The notes under the pieces were generated by a model. The model ran no database searches. It saw nothing but the letters and a program-made list of their open reading frames with translations, and was not told the origin of the DNA. A program made the position numbers and the translations under genes. From an uncultured Verrucomicrobiae bacterium (lineage in GTDB: Bacteria > Verrucomicrobiota > Verrucomicrobiia > Verrucomicrobiales > Akkermansiaceae), in the NCBI GenBank assembly GCA_937957985.1, contig CALGOH010000234.1, forward strand, positions 1 through 36,566: DNA of 36,566 nt, written 5' to 3'. Below, piece by piece: positions 16,374 to 24,006 of the stretch (its first letter is position 1; each line of letters opens with the position of its first letter).

Positions 16374-18509
16374 ATGCCTGACGAAAGCGACAGCAAGCCC
16401 AAGAAGCAAGAACCTCTCGATCTGATCGACGAGGGAAGGAAGAAGCCGTCCCGACGCGAGCGGCAGCGGCAGGAGGCAGCGCAGCGCAAGACCGTCGAGG
16501 ATGCCAAGAAAGAGGCGTACGATCCCTTCGCGGAGGAAAAGAAGCCGAAGATCCGCAAGACGGACAAGTCCGGCAAGGCGGTGTTGCCGACCATTTCCAA
16601 GGTGCTGGACGAGGACGATCCGTCGATGGTCCCGACCGGTTCCACACCGCCTGCCAAGCCGCCCGCACCCCCGACCACGCCTGATGAGGGTGCCGGGGAT
16701 CAGGAAGGGGGCGACGGCGGACGCGACGGCAAGGTCATCACCATCAAGCCGCCCATCATCGTCAGCGAACTCGCGGAGTTGATGGGGCTGAAGCCCTTCC
16801 AGTTGCTGGCCGACCTGATCAAGCTGCAGGTGTTCGTGGCGCCCCACCAGGCGATCGAGCCGGACATCGCGGCCAAGGTCTGCGAGCGGCACGGCTTCAC
16901 CTTCGAGCGCGAAAAGCGGGAGAAGGGCGGCGGGGTCCACAAGGAGGAGGACATCGTCGTCGAGCCCGAAGCGCCGACCGACGAACCGGAGGACGACCTC
17001 CAGCTCCGCCCGCCGATCATCACGATCATGGGTCATGTCGACCACGGCAAGACGACCCTGCTCGACCGCATTCGCGACTCGCGGATCGTCGCCGGCGAGG
17101 CGGGCGGCATCACCCAGCACGTGGGCGCCTACAAGGTCGAGCACGAGGGCAAGCCGGTGACCTTCATCGACACGCCCGGTCACGCGATCTTCTCCGCGAT
17201 GCGGGCCCGCGGCGCTGACATCACGGACATCGTGGTGCTGGTCGTCGCCGCCAACGACGGCCTGATGCCCCAGACGCTCGAGGCGATCGAGCACGCCAAG
17301 AAGTCGGGCAAGACGATCATCGTCGCGATCAACAAGTGCGATCTCGAGTCGGCCAACCCGATGCACGTCAAGAGCCAGCTCGCCGAGCAGGGGCTGCAGA
17401 CGACGGACTTCGGCGGCGACACCGAGTGCCTCGAGATCTCCGCGCTCAAGGGCGACGGGGTCGATGACCTGCTCGAACTGCTCGCGCTGCAGGCCGAGGT
17501 GCTCGAGTTGAAAGCCAACCCGAAGGGTCATGCCCGGGCGGCGATCATCGAAGCGAAATTCCAGCAGGGACGCGGGGCGGTGGCCTCCGTCATCGTCGAA
17601 AGCGGCACCCTGAAGGTCGGGCAGCCGTTCATCTGCGGCCCGTATGCCGGCAAGGTGAAGGCGCTGATCAACGACCGCGGCGAAAACATCCAGTCGGCCA
17701 CGCCCGGCACGCCCGTCGAGGTGCTCGGCTTCGAGGAACTTCCGCGGGTCGGCGACGAGCTCGTCGAGCTGGAAAGCGACCGGGCCGCGAAGAAGCTCGC
17801 CGGCGAGCGCCAGCAGGAGATCCGGGCCGAGAGGCTCAAGGTTCCGCAGAAGAGCCGCATGGAGGATCTTCTCGCCCACGCCACCGAGGGCGGCTCGAAG
17901 GCCCAGCTCCGCGTGATTCTCAAGACCGACGTCCAGGGGTCCGTCGAGGCGATCCGCAATGCCGTGCTGGACATCGAGTCCGACAAGGTCGACGTGAACT
18001 TCCTCGCCGCCGCCGCCGGTCCGATCACCGAGGGCGACATCCAGCTCGCCAGTTCTTCCGACGCCGTCGTGATCGGCTTCAACGTCAAGGTCGAGGCGAA
18101 GGCCGCGCGCCTCACCAAGTCCGAAGGCGTGCAGGTGAAGCTCTACTCGGTGGTCTACGAGCTGATCGACCAGGTACGCGAGGCGATGCTCGGACTGCTC
18201 GAGCCGGAGACCCGCGAAACCGTCATCGGCCACGCCGAGGTCAGGCAGGTCTTCAAGGTGCTCAAGGGCCGGGCCGCCGGCTGTTTCGTGAAGGACGGCA
18301 AGGTTCACCGCAAGGCGCATGCCCGCGTCATCCGCGACGGCGTGCCGGTCTTCGACGGTAAGATGTCGACCCTGCGCCGCTTCCAGGACGAGGTCGAGGA
18401 AGTCAAGTCGGGCATCGAATGCGGCATCCGCCTGGGCGAGTTCAACGAGTACCAGGAAGGCGACATCATCGAGTGCTACGAACTCGAAAAGATCCCGCAG
18501 ACGCTTTAG
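16374..18509 (+). CDS. infB: Translation initiation factor IF-2
   Basis: 711 residues from the ATG at 16374 (an in-frame TTG at 16344 is less likely). Places initiator tRNA on the ribosome using GTP. The N-terminus (1-120) is Lys/Glu- and then Pro-rich and short compared with proteobacterial IF-2; an IF2-N-like domain follows (SELAELMGLKPFQLLADLI, 131-149). The G domain has G1 GHVDHGKTT at 220-228, switch II DTPGH, NKCD and SAL. Domains II to IV follow, ending GIRLGEFNEYQEGDIIECYELEKI. It lies 43 bp after nusA. Confidence 0.98.
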   Translation: MPDESDSKPKKQEPLDLIDEGRKKPSRRERQRQEAAQRKTVEDAKKEAYDPFAEEKKPKIRKTDKSGKAVLPTISKVLDEDDPSMVPTGSTPPAKPPAPPTTPDEGAGDQEGGDGGRDGKVITIKPPIIVSELAELMGLKPFQLLADLIKLQVFVAPHQAIEPDIAAKVCERHGFTFEREKREKGGGVHKEEDIVVEPEAPTDEPEDDLQLRPPIITIMGHVDHGKTTLLDRIRDSRIVAGEAGGITQHVGAYKVEHEGKPVTFIDTPGHAIFSAMRARGADITDIVVLVVAANDGLMPQTLEAIEHAKKSGKTIIVAINKCDLESANPMHVKSQLAEQGLQTTDFGGDTECLEISALKGDGVDDLLELLALQAEVLELKANPKGHARAAIIEAKFQQGRGAVASVIVESGTLKVGQPFICGPYAGKVKALINDRGENIQSATPGTPVEVLGFEELPRVGDELVELESDRAAKKLAGERQQEIRAERLKVPQKSRMEDLLAHATEGGSKAQLRVILKTDVQGSVEAIRNAVLDIESDKVDVNFLAAAAGPITEGDIQLASSSDAVVIGFNVKVEAKAARLTKSEGVQVKLYSVVYELIDQVREAMLGLLEPETRETVIGHAEVRQVFKVLKGRAAGCFVKDGKVHRKAHARVIRDGVPVFDGKMSTLRRFQDEVEEVKSGIECGIRLGEFNEYQEGDIIECYELEKIPQTL

Positions 18510-18517
18510 GCGCAAAC

Positions 18518-18598
18518 GCTGAAAAGCTGAAACGCTGAAATTCAGAATTTGGCCGACCTCATCTCCTTTCAGCATTTCAGCGTTTCAGTTTTTCAGCC
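18518..18598. repeat. Inverted arrays of an 8-nt repeat between infB and rbfA
   Basis: Left arm: three consecutive octamers GCTGAAAA, GCTGAAAC, GCTGAAAT (18518-18541) and a degenerate fourth. Right arm: four octamers TTTCAGCA, TTTCAGCG, TTTCAGTT, TTTCAGCC (18567-18598), the reverse complement of the same unit. The arms can form a long imperfect hairpin of over 25 bp. It begins 8 bp after the infB stop and ends 11 bp before the rbfA ATG, so in a joint transcript it would separate the two genes. Confidence 0.75.
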
Positions 18599-18609
18599 TT
18601 TACTCCCCG

Positions 18610-18963
18610 ATGTCCCTCCGCCTGACACGAGTCAACGAGCTGCTGAAGCGCGAGATCGGCACGGTGATCCAGCGGGATTACTTGTGGCACGGCGCGCTGG
18701 TGACGGTGAGCGGGGTCGAGGTGACCCAGGATCTCAAGGAGGCGAAGGTGTGGATCAGCGTCATGGCCGGCAATCCCGTCGCCGTCATCGACAAGCTCGG
18801 CCACGACCGCGGCGCGATCCAGACGAAGGTGATGAAACGTGTGGTGCTCAAGTCGACGCCGGTGCTGGATTTCCGTCACGACGGATCGGCCGAGCGTGGG
18901 GTGGACATGGTCAACCTGCTTGAAGAGGTCGACAAGCTGCCGAAGGCACCGGAAGAGGATTAG
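18610..18963 (+). CDS. rbfA: Ribosome-binding factor A
   Basis: 117 residues with the RbfA KH-type fold: RLTRVNELLKREIGTVIQRD at the start, TVSGVEVTQDLKEAKVWISVMAG in the middle and VVLKSTPVLDFRHDGSAERGVDMVNLLEEV near the end. It assists late maturation of the 30S subunit. Its place after infB is the conserved bacterial order. The stop codon TAG (18961-18963) is overlapped by the first base of a palindromic repeat. Confidence 0.95.
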   Translation: MSLRLTRVNELLKREIGTVIQRDYLWHGALVTVSGVEVTQDLKEAKVWISVMAGNPVAVIDKLGHDRGAIQTKVMKRVVLKSTPVLDFRHDGSAERGVDMVNLLEEVDKLPKAPEED

Positions 18964-19069
18964 GAGGCGGGACGCCTTCGTCCCGCAACCAGTCCGGCGC
19001 TCCAGGTCGAATGGATGCCTTTCGGGTGCCTGGCCCGTCCGACTTGCGGGCCGATGGCGGCCCGCCTCC
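18963..19069. repeat. Intergenic element with inverted hairpin ends (type 2, copy A), abutting the rbfA stop
   Basis: Terminal inverted repeats of 24 nt at 18963-18986 and 19046-19069, both of the form GGAGGCGGG-N-CGCC...CCCGC when read inward. They agree at 21 of 24 positions. Each end is itself a hairpin, and two of the three differences (positions 10 and 19 of the unit, A-T in one and C-G in the other) are partners in that hairpin. The element starts on the last base of the rbfA stop codon. A second copy lies at 24841-24924. Confidence 0.75.
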
Positions 19070-19113
19070 AAGGGGTTGATGCGCGACAGCGTCGCGCGGT
19101 CCTTTCGCTTGCG

Positions 19114-19158
19114 ATGGTGGTCGAGGCCCAGAACGAGCAACTCGCCCGGAAGTCGTGA
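19114..19158 (+). pseudogene. Remnant 3' end of a duplicate of the 19211 membrane-protein gene
   Basis: Frame 1 here reads MVVEAQNEQLARKS followed by TGA. The end of the intact gene downstream reads MVISAQNEQLARIDGG. Twenty nucleotides (CAGAACGAGCAACTCGCCCG) are identical between the two places, about 466 bp apart. The rest of the copy upstream of 19099 has no similarity and is replaced by the hairpin-ended repeat. I infer an ancient tandem duplication of which only the C-terminal codons remain. The 45-nt span is too short for a functional gene. Confidence 0.55.
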
Positions 19159-19210
19159 ACGACCGCGTGCGGGTTGACCCGGCCGATCCCCTCCGCTAAG
19201 CCCGTGGAGC

Positions 19211-19636
19211 ATGATCTCGTCTGGAGTGCTTGGATTGTTGGTTTGGCTGCCGGTGTTCGTGGCGCTCTGGTTTGGAGTGATCGGTTTGGCGAAGGCGGGG
19301 CGGAGCGGCGCCTGGTGGTCGATGCTGAGCGGTCTCGTCTTGATGACCCTGGGGATTGTCGGGGGTATTGCCGGTGCGGTGATCAGTTATCAGACCGTCC
19401 GGGTGGTCTCCGGGCCGGGTGGGTCGAGCGCTCCCCCGCCCGCCTTTGAGGTGCTGCAGATTCTCGTGGTCGGCGCGGCGATAGCCGTGGGTCTCGGGCT
19501 GCTGCTGTTCGCGATCGGCTTCGCGGTCCATGGTCTCAAGGTTCGGCGGCTCCGCGAGCGGATTGACGAACTGGACATGGTCATCTCGGCGCAGAACGAG
19601 CAACTCGCCCGCATTGATGGCGGTCCGGCGGCGTGA
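19211..19636 (+). CDS. Small membrane protein with C-terminal coiled coil
   Basis: 141 residues. Three hydrophobic helices are visible: about 4-27 (GVLGLLVWLPVFVALWFGVIGL), about 36-60 (SMLSGLVLMTLGIVGGIAGAVI) and about 84-107 (ILVVGAAIAVGLGLLLFAIGFAV). A charged helix follows (KVRRLRERIDELDMVISAQNEQLARID), a probable short coiled coil in the cytoplasm. No family was recognised. Its TGA overlaps the GTG start of the chorismate enzyme by 4 bp (GTGA at 19633-19636), so the two are translated together. A remnant of a second copy of its 3' end lies upstream at 19114-19158. Confidence 0.75.
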   Translation: MISSGVLGLLVWLPVFVALWFGVIGLAKAGRSGAWWSMLSGLVLMTLGIVGGIAGAVISYQTVRVVSGPGGSSAPPPAFEVLQILVVGAAIAVGLGLLLFAIGFAVHGLKVRRLRERIDELDMVISAQNEQLARIDGGPAA

Positions 19637-20646
19637 GTACGGACGAGAAGGCGCTGATCGGTTGGTCGGATGGTCGGGTTCTGCTCGGTCACGGTCCCTT
19701 CGAGCGCGTCACCGATCCCCCCGGGTCCGGTGCGGCGTTCTATCACAACGATTTCGGCCTGGGATTTGCCCAGCCGTGGTTGGTTCCCTCGCGATGGGAA
19801 TTCCTCACGCCGGATGAGGTGGTTGCGAACTTGGCGCCGACCGGTTCACCGGAGATCGCCTGGACGGTCCCGGAGGCATCGGATTTCGCCGGGGTCTTCG
19901 AGGAGATCACGACGTCGATCCGCTGGGGGATCTTCGAGAAGACCGTGCCGGTGGTGGTCGAGCGTGGCCGGGTCCGCAACGGGGATGCCTCGGGACTGCT
20001 GGCGCGGGTCTCGTCCGCTTCGCTTCCCCTCGTTCCCTACGGCTATGCATGCGGGGACGGAGGATTTGCCGGGATGTCGCCGGAGCATCTGCTGGTGCTC
20101 GAAGGGCGCCGGCTGAAAACGATGGCCCTCGCCGGCACGGCCCGTGCCGACGAGCGCGAGGTCCTGGAGGCCGACGAGCAGGAGATCCGCGCGCACGAGT
20201 TCGGCGCCCAGGCGCTGGTCTCGAAGCTCGGCGATCTCGGCGACCTGCGGCGCGGGCCGCGGGAGATCATGGATCTGGGGCCGATCGTGCATTTCCACAC
20301 TCCGGTCGAGGTCGAGTTGGCGGGCGACGAGGCGGTGGACGACCTCATCCGCCGCCTTCATCCGACGCCCGCGCTGGGTCCGTTGCCGCGGACCGGCGAA
20401 ACGATGGCGAGGCTCATCGCCTGGCGGAAGCGACTGGGTGCGCCCGAAGAGTTCGGCGCCCCCTTCGGCGCGATCGTCGATGGGGTTTTCCGCGGCCTGG
20501 TCGCAATCCGGGGGATCTGGTGGCAGACGGACAGGGTCCTGCTCCCCGCCGGTTGCGGCGTGATCGAGGCCAGCCGTCTCGTCAATGAATGGCGGGAGTT
20601 GCGGCTCAAGCGCGAGGCGGTGAAGGCACGCTTCGGGCTGGGTTGA
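19633..20646 (+). CDS. Chorismate-binding enzyme, isochorismate synthase (MenF)-like
   Basis: 337 residues, GTG start. Family motifs: a conserved Lys region FEKTVPVVVER (about 101-111), SPEHLL (149-154), LAGTAR (166-171), LHPTPALG (242-249) and AGCGVIEASRLVNEW (306-320). These are the marks of the chorismate-utilising enzymes. The LHPTPALG form suggests isochorismate synthase for menaquinone rather than anthranilate or PabB activity. It is shorter than E. coli MenF (about 430 residues), mainly at the N-terminus, so the catalytic core is nearly all there is. No other men genes are in the window. Confidence 0.82.
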   Translation: MSTDEKALIGWSDGRVLLGHGPFERVTDPPGSGAAFYHNDFGLGFAQPWLVPSRWEFLTPDEVVANLAPTGSPEIAWTVPEASDFAGVFEEITTSIRWGIFEKTVPVVVERGRVRNGDASGLLARVSSASLPLVPYGYACGDGGFAGMSPEHLLVLEGRRLKTMALAGTARADEREVLEADEQEIRAHEFGAQALVSKLGDLGDLRRGPREIMDLGPIVHFHTPVEVELAGDEAVDDLIRRLHPTPALGPLPRTGETMARLIAWRKRLGAPEEFGAPFGAIVDGVFRGLVAIRGIWWQTDRVLLPAGCGVIEASRLVNEWRELRLKREAVKARFGLG

Positions 20647-20652
20647 GCGGTG

Positions 20653-20687
20653 CCTTGGAACTTGGCACTTCTCACTTGGAACTTCGG
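20653..20687. repeat. Tandem 7-nt repeat (ACTTGGA family)
   Basis: Five consecutive heptamers: CCTTGGA, ACTTGGC, ACTTCTC, ACTTGGA, ACTTCGG. It begins 6 bp after the stop of the chorismate enzyme gene and ends 17 bp before the next start. The same unit recurs twice in reverse orientation at 28922-28935. This resembles the short tandemly repeated heptamers known from cyanobacterial genomes; the function is unknown. Confidence 0.7.
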
Positions 20688-20704
20688 GGCCGTAGGCTCC
20701 GCGC

Positions 20705-21580
20705 ATGGCCGGAGGTAGTCTGCTCATGCTGCTGGACGACATCGCGTCGGTGCTCGACGACGTGTCGATCATGACCAAGAAGGCGGCTTCGAAGACCGCC
20801 GGGGTGCTGGGCGACGACCTGGCGTTGAACGCCGAGCAGGTCAGCGGCGTGGTGGCGAAGCGCGAACTCCCCGTGGTCTGGTCGGTGGCCAAGGGCTCGG
20901 CGCTCAACAAGCTGATCCTGGTGCCGTCGGCCCTGGCGCTTAACCATTTTCTCCCGTGGCTGCTCACGCCGCTGCTGATGCTCGGTGGGGCCTACCTTTG
21001 CTTCGAAGGCGTCGAGAAGCTCATCCATTACTTCGCCCACAAGAGGGAGAAATCGGTCGAGGCGGCGCAGGCGAAGGTGGAGGAACTGAAGCGTGGCGAG
21101 GTCGATGAAAAGGCGAAGATAAAAGGAGCCATCCGCACCGACTTCGTGCTGTCGGCGGAGATCATCGTCATCACGCTCGGGGTGGTCGCCGCGCGGCCCT
21201 TTGCCACCCAGGCGCTGGTGCTGACGGCGATCGCGGCTCTGATGACCGTCGGGGTCTACGGGCTGGTGGCATGCATCGTGAAGCTCGACGACCTCGGGCT
21301 CCATCTCAGCAGGAAAGGCATGGCGCTCGGGCGGGGCATTCTGTGGGCGGCGCCCTTCCTGATGAAGCTGCTGTCGATCGTCGGAACCGCCGCGATGTTC
21401 CTCGTCGGCGGACAGATCCTCGTTCACGGCATTCCGCCGTTGCTCCATTGGATCGAGCATTTGGTCGAGCCGTGGGGCGGATGGGGAAAGGTGATGATCA
21501 CGCTCTTCGACGGCGCTTTCGGGATCGCCGCCGGCGGACTGATCGTGCTGTTGCTCAAACCGTTTTTGAAGCGGCATTAG
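20705..21580 (+). CDS. DUF808 family (YedI-like) inner membrane protein
   Basis: 291 residues. The start MAGGSLLMLLDDIASVLDDVSIMTKKAASKTAGVLGDDLALNAEQVSGV is the characteristic DUF808 N-terminus. Six or so hydrophobic helices follow, with a cytoplasmic Lys/Glu-rich coil at about 112-145 (HKREKSVEAAQAKVEELKRGE) and the terminal GLIVLLLKPFLKRH. The family's function is unknown. Convergent with sufE, separated by a perfect stem-loop. Confidence 0.92.
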   Translation: MAGGSLLMLLDDIASVLDDVSIMTKKAASKTAGVLGDDLALNAEQVSGVVAKRELPVVWSVAKGSALNKLILVPSALALNHFLPWLLTPLLMLGGAYLCFEGVEKLIHYFAHKREKSVEAAQAKVEELKRGEVDEKAKIKGAIRTDFVLSAEIIVITLGVVAARPFATQALVLTAIAALMTVGVYGLVACIVKLDDLGLHLSRKGMALGRGILWAAPFLMKLLSIVGTAAMFLVGGQILVHGIPPLLHWIEHLVEPWGGWGKVMITLFDGAFGIAAGGLIVLLLKPFLKRH

Positions 21581-21584
21581 GATG

Positions 21585-21602
21585 ATCGACAGGAATGTCG
21601 AT
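21585..21602. terminator. Stem-loop between convergent genes
   Basis: ATCGACA (21585-21591), tetraloop GGAA, TGTCGAT (21596-21602): a perfect 7-bp stem with a GNRA loop. It sits in the 32-bp gap between the DUF808 gene and sufE, which converge. There is no U-tract on either side, so it is a probable bidirectional stem-loop rather than a classical intrinsic terminator. Confidence 0.5.
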
Positions 21603-21612
21603 GCTCCGGAAG

Positions 21613-22029
21613 TCACCCTCCAGACAGTTCCAGCGCGCGTTGCTTCATCTGGGTGGCCATCAGGTTGAGGGCGTTGGCGCGGGTGGGCGCCAGGTGTTCC
21701 TTGAGGCCTGTCCTGTCGATGAAGGAAAGGTCGGCGGTGAGGATGTCGTCGGCGGCTTCGCCATCGAGCACCCGGACGAAGAGGGCGATCATGCCCTTGG
21801 TGATGACGCTGTCGGAATCGGCGGCGTAGCGGACCTTCCCATCCTCGGCGCTGGCATCGAGCCAGACCTGCGATTGACAGCCCTTGATCAGCTTGTCCTC
21901 GGTCTTCACCGCGTCGGGCATCGGCGTGAGCTTCTTGCCGAGTCCGATCACGTATTCGTAGCGTTCCTGCCAGTCCTGGAACAGATCGAGTTCGTCGAGG
22001 ACCTGCTGTTGTTTTTCGGCGATGCTCAC
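21613..22029 (-). CDS. sufE: Cysteine desulfuration protein SufE
   Basis: 138 residues, GTG start (complement of 22027-22029). SufE accepts persulfide sulfur from SufS for iron-sulfur cluster assembly. The acceptor is Cys51 in KLIKGCQSQVW, preceded by LGKKLTPMPDAVKTEDKLI as in the family; the SVITKGMIALFVRVLDG and LSPTRANGL-like end (APTRANALNLMATQMKQRAL) also match. It lies on the same strand as sufS, separated from it by one unrelated secreted protein gene, which fits the partnership. Confidence 0.95.
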   Translation of the reverse strand: MSIAEKQQQVLDELDLFQDWQERYEYVIGLGKKLTPMPDAVKTEDKLIKGCQSQVWLDASAEDGKVRYAADSDSVITKGMIALFVRVLDGEAADDILTADLSFIDRTGLKEHLAPTRANALNLMATQMKQRALELSGG

Positions 22030-22086
22030 GTCGCCGGAATGGGAAGGCCGGAGCTGCCGGAATGCACGTGAAAACTGGGCGGAACG

Positions 22087-22740
22087 CTACCGTGCGGGAA
22101 AATCCGGGGATCCGACCGGGCAGAAGGGGCGCCCGGGTGGCTCGGGGGTTGGACGGGTGGGCACGGCGGGCCAGGGTTCGGGTCGCGGGTCCGGCCGGGT
22201 CGGGGCCGCCGGTTGGGGACAGTGGGTCGGAGCGGGATGAACGACGACCGTGGTATGATCCCGGTCGTCCGAGGCGGCCATTCGCTCGAGGGCCCGGGCC
22301 TGACGCTCGGCGGCGTCGGCGGTCCGGCGGGCGGCTTCCTCCTTGGTGGCCAGTGCCTTCATCAGCGCCTGGTGTTCCAGAACGGCTCGCAGCCGGTCAC
22401 GGCATCGATCGGCCTCCCGGGGATCTCCCTTGCGTTCCCAGGCGACGATGTTGTGCCGGAGCATCGCGACCTCGGCCTCGACGCGGAAGTGACCGTTGAG
22501 AATCTGCCGGAGGTGCTGCTTGAATCCGGCGATCTTCGCGTCCCATTGCTTCTGTTTCTCGGGGTGGAGCGCGCTGGGTCGCCGTGGAATCTCGGTCCGG
22601 CGCAGGACGTTGAACCAATAGGTTTCAACATCCTCGACCGTGAGAACCCGCGACGTGTGCGGAATCGTCGGGAGTGGTCCGGCGTCGATCCAGGCGGATG
22701 CGGAAGTCGCAAGGAGAAGAACGAGAAGCAGGGATCGCAT
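22087..22740 (-). CDS. Secreted hypothetical protein with proline-rich C-terminus
   Basis: 217 residues. Signal peptide 1-16 (MRSLLLVLLLATSASA). The middle (about 40-150) is charged and helical, with a probable coiled coil at RHNIVAWERKGDPREADRCRD and LATKEEAARRTADAAERQARALERM. The last 60 residues are a Pro/Arg/Thr-rich tail with repeated PxP units (PAPTRPDPRPEPWPAVPTRP). No family was recognised. It sits between sufS and sufE on the same strand, but nothing in its sequence links it to iron-sulfur assembly. Confidence 0.65.
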   Translation of the reverse strand: MRSLLLVLLLATSASAWIDAGPLPTIPHTSRVLTVEDVETYWFNVLRRTEIPRRPSALHPEKQKQWDAKIAGFKQHLRQILNGHFRVEAEVAMLRHNIVAWERKGDPREADRCRDRLRAVLEHQALMKALATKEEAARRTADAAERQARALERMAASDDRDHTTVVVHPAPTHCPQPAAPTRPDPRPEPWPAVPTRPTPEPPGRPFCPVGSPDFPAR

Positions 22741-22788
22741 GCCCTGTTTAAACGAAGCGGCCGGAGAAATATTCGCCGGAGGCTTGGG

Positions 22789-24006
22789 CTACCGAAGCAT
22801 CATCGCCGCCTTCTCGACGCAGCTTGCCAGGGCGTCGACCTCCTCGGTCGTATTGTAGCAGGCGAAGGAGGCGCGGGTGGTGCCGGTGATGCCGAAGCGG
22901 GCCATCAGCGGCTGGCAGCAGTGGTGACCGGTGCGGACGGCGACGCCCATCTGGTCGATCAGGGTGCCGAGGTCGTAGTGATGAACGCCGTCGATGGCGA
23001 AGGAGATCGCACCGGCCCGATCACCCGGGCCGTAGAGGCGGACTCCTTCGATCGACGAAAGGGCCGCCGCCGCCTGCTTCAGCAGGGAGCATTCGTGATC
23101 GTGGATGGCTTCCATGCCGATCTCCCCGGCGAAACGGAGCGCCTCGGCGAGCGCGATGGCTCCCTCGATGTTCGGGGTGCCGGCTTCATACTTGAACGGC
23201 AGGTCGTTGTAGGTGGGGCCCTCGAAGCGGACTTCCTTGATCATCTCGCCGCCGCCGCGCCACGGGGGTAATGCTTCCAGCAGTTCCTTTCTCCCCCAGA
23301 GCGCGCCGATCCCGGTGGGCGCGTAGATCTTGTGCCCCGAGAAGACGAGGAAGTCGGCGCCGAGCGCCTGTACGTCGACCGGCATGTGGGGCACGGCCTG
23401 GGCGGCATCGATCAGAACCATGGCCCCGGCCGCCTTCGCGGCGGCGGTCATTTCGGCGACCGGGTTGACGGTGCCGAAGGCGTTGGAGATCCATGTCAGC
23501 GCGAGGATGCGGGTCCTTTCGTTGAGAAGCTGGTGAAAGGCGTCGAGGTCGAGCACGCCATGGTCGTCGCAGGGGATGACCACGAGCCTTGCGCCGCTGC
23601 GCTCGCAGAGCATCTGCCAAGGCACGATGTTCGAGTGGTGCTCGAGGGTGGAGATCAGGATCTCGTCTCCTGCCTGGATTCCGCCGGTCAGGATGCTGGC
23701 GACGAGGTTGATGCCGTCGGTGGTGCCCGACGTGAAGATGACCTCCTCGGTGGCCGAGGCGTTGAGGTGCCGGGCGACGACTTCGCGGGCGTCTTCGTGG
23801 GCCCCGGTCGCGGCGCGGGCGAGGTGGTGGGTGCCGCGGTGGATGTTCGAATTCAGCTCCTCGTAGTAGCGGCGGGAGGCGTCGAGCACGCGGCGCGGCT
23901 TCTGGGAGGTGGCGGCGTTGTCGAGATAGACGAGCGGCCGCCCGTTGACCTCGGTGGCGAGGATCGGGAACTCGTCGCGAACGTCTTCAGGATTGAACGA
24001 ACTCAT
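22789..24006 (-). CDS. sufS: Cysteine desulfurase SufS
   Basis: 405 residues. PLP-dependent removal of sulfur from cysteine for iron-sulfur clusters. The N-terminus FPILATEVNGRPLVYLDNAATSQKP, the PLP Lys226 (FSGHKIYAPTG), the TLEHHSNIVPWQ stretch and the active-site Cys363 in RTGHHCCQP all match SufS rather than IscS. The ATG at 24006 overlaps the upstream membrane-protein gene's stop as ATGA, so the two are co-translated. sufE lies downstream. sufBCD are not in the window. Confidence 0.96.
   Translation of the reverse strand: MSSFNPEDVRDEFPILATEVNGRPLVYLDNAATSQKPRRVLDASRRYYEELNSNIHRGTHHLARAATGAHEDAREVVARHLNASATEEVIFTSGTTDGINLVASILTGGIQAGDEILISTLEHHSNIVPWQMLCERSGARLVVIPCDDHGVLDLDAFHQLLNERTRILALTWISNAFGTVNPVAEMTAAAKAAGAMVLIDAAQAVPHMPVDVQALGADFLVFSGHKIYAPTGIGALWGRKELLEALPPWRGGGEMIKEVRFEGPTYNDLPFKYEAGTPNIEGAIALAEALRFAGEIGMEAIHDHECSLLKQAAAALSSIEGVRLYGPGDRAGAISFAIDGVHHYDLGTLIDQMGVAVRTGHHCCQPLMARFGITGTTRASFACYNTTEEVDALASCVEKAAMMLR

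Noticed and set aside
15744..18575. 943-codon minus-strand frame opposite infB
   Set aside because: IF-2 GTPase motifs are on the plus strand; no family motifs on the minus strand.
18518..18598. CRISPR-like array
   Set aside because: Units are 8 nt with no spacers, arranged as inverted arms, and no cas genes are present.
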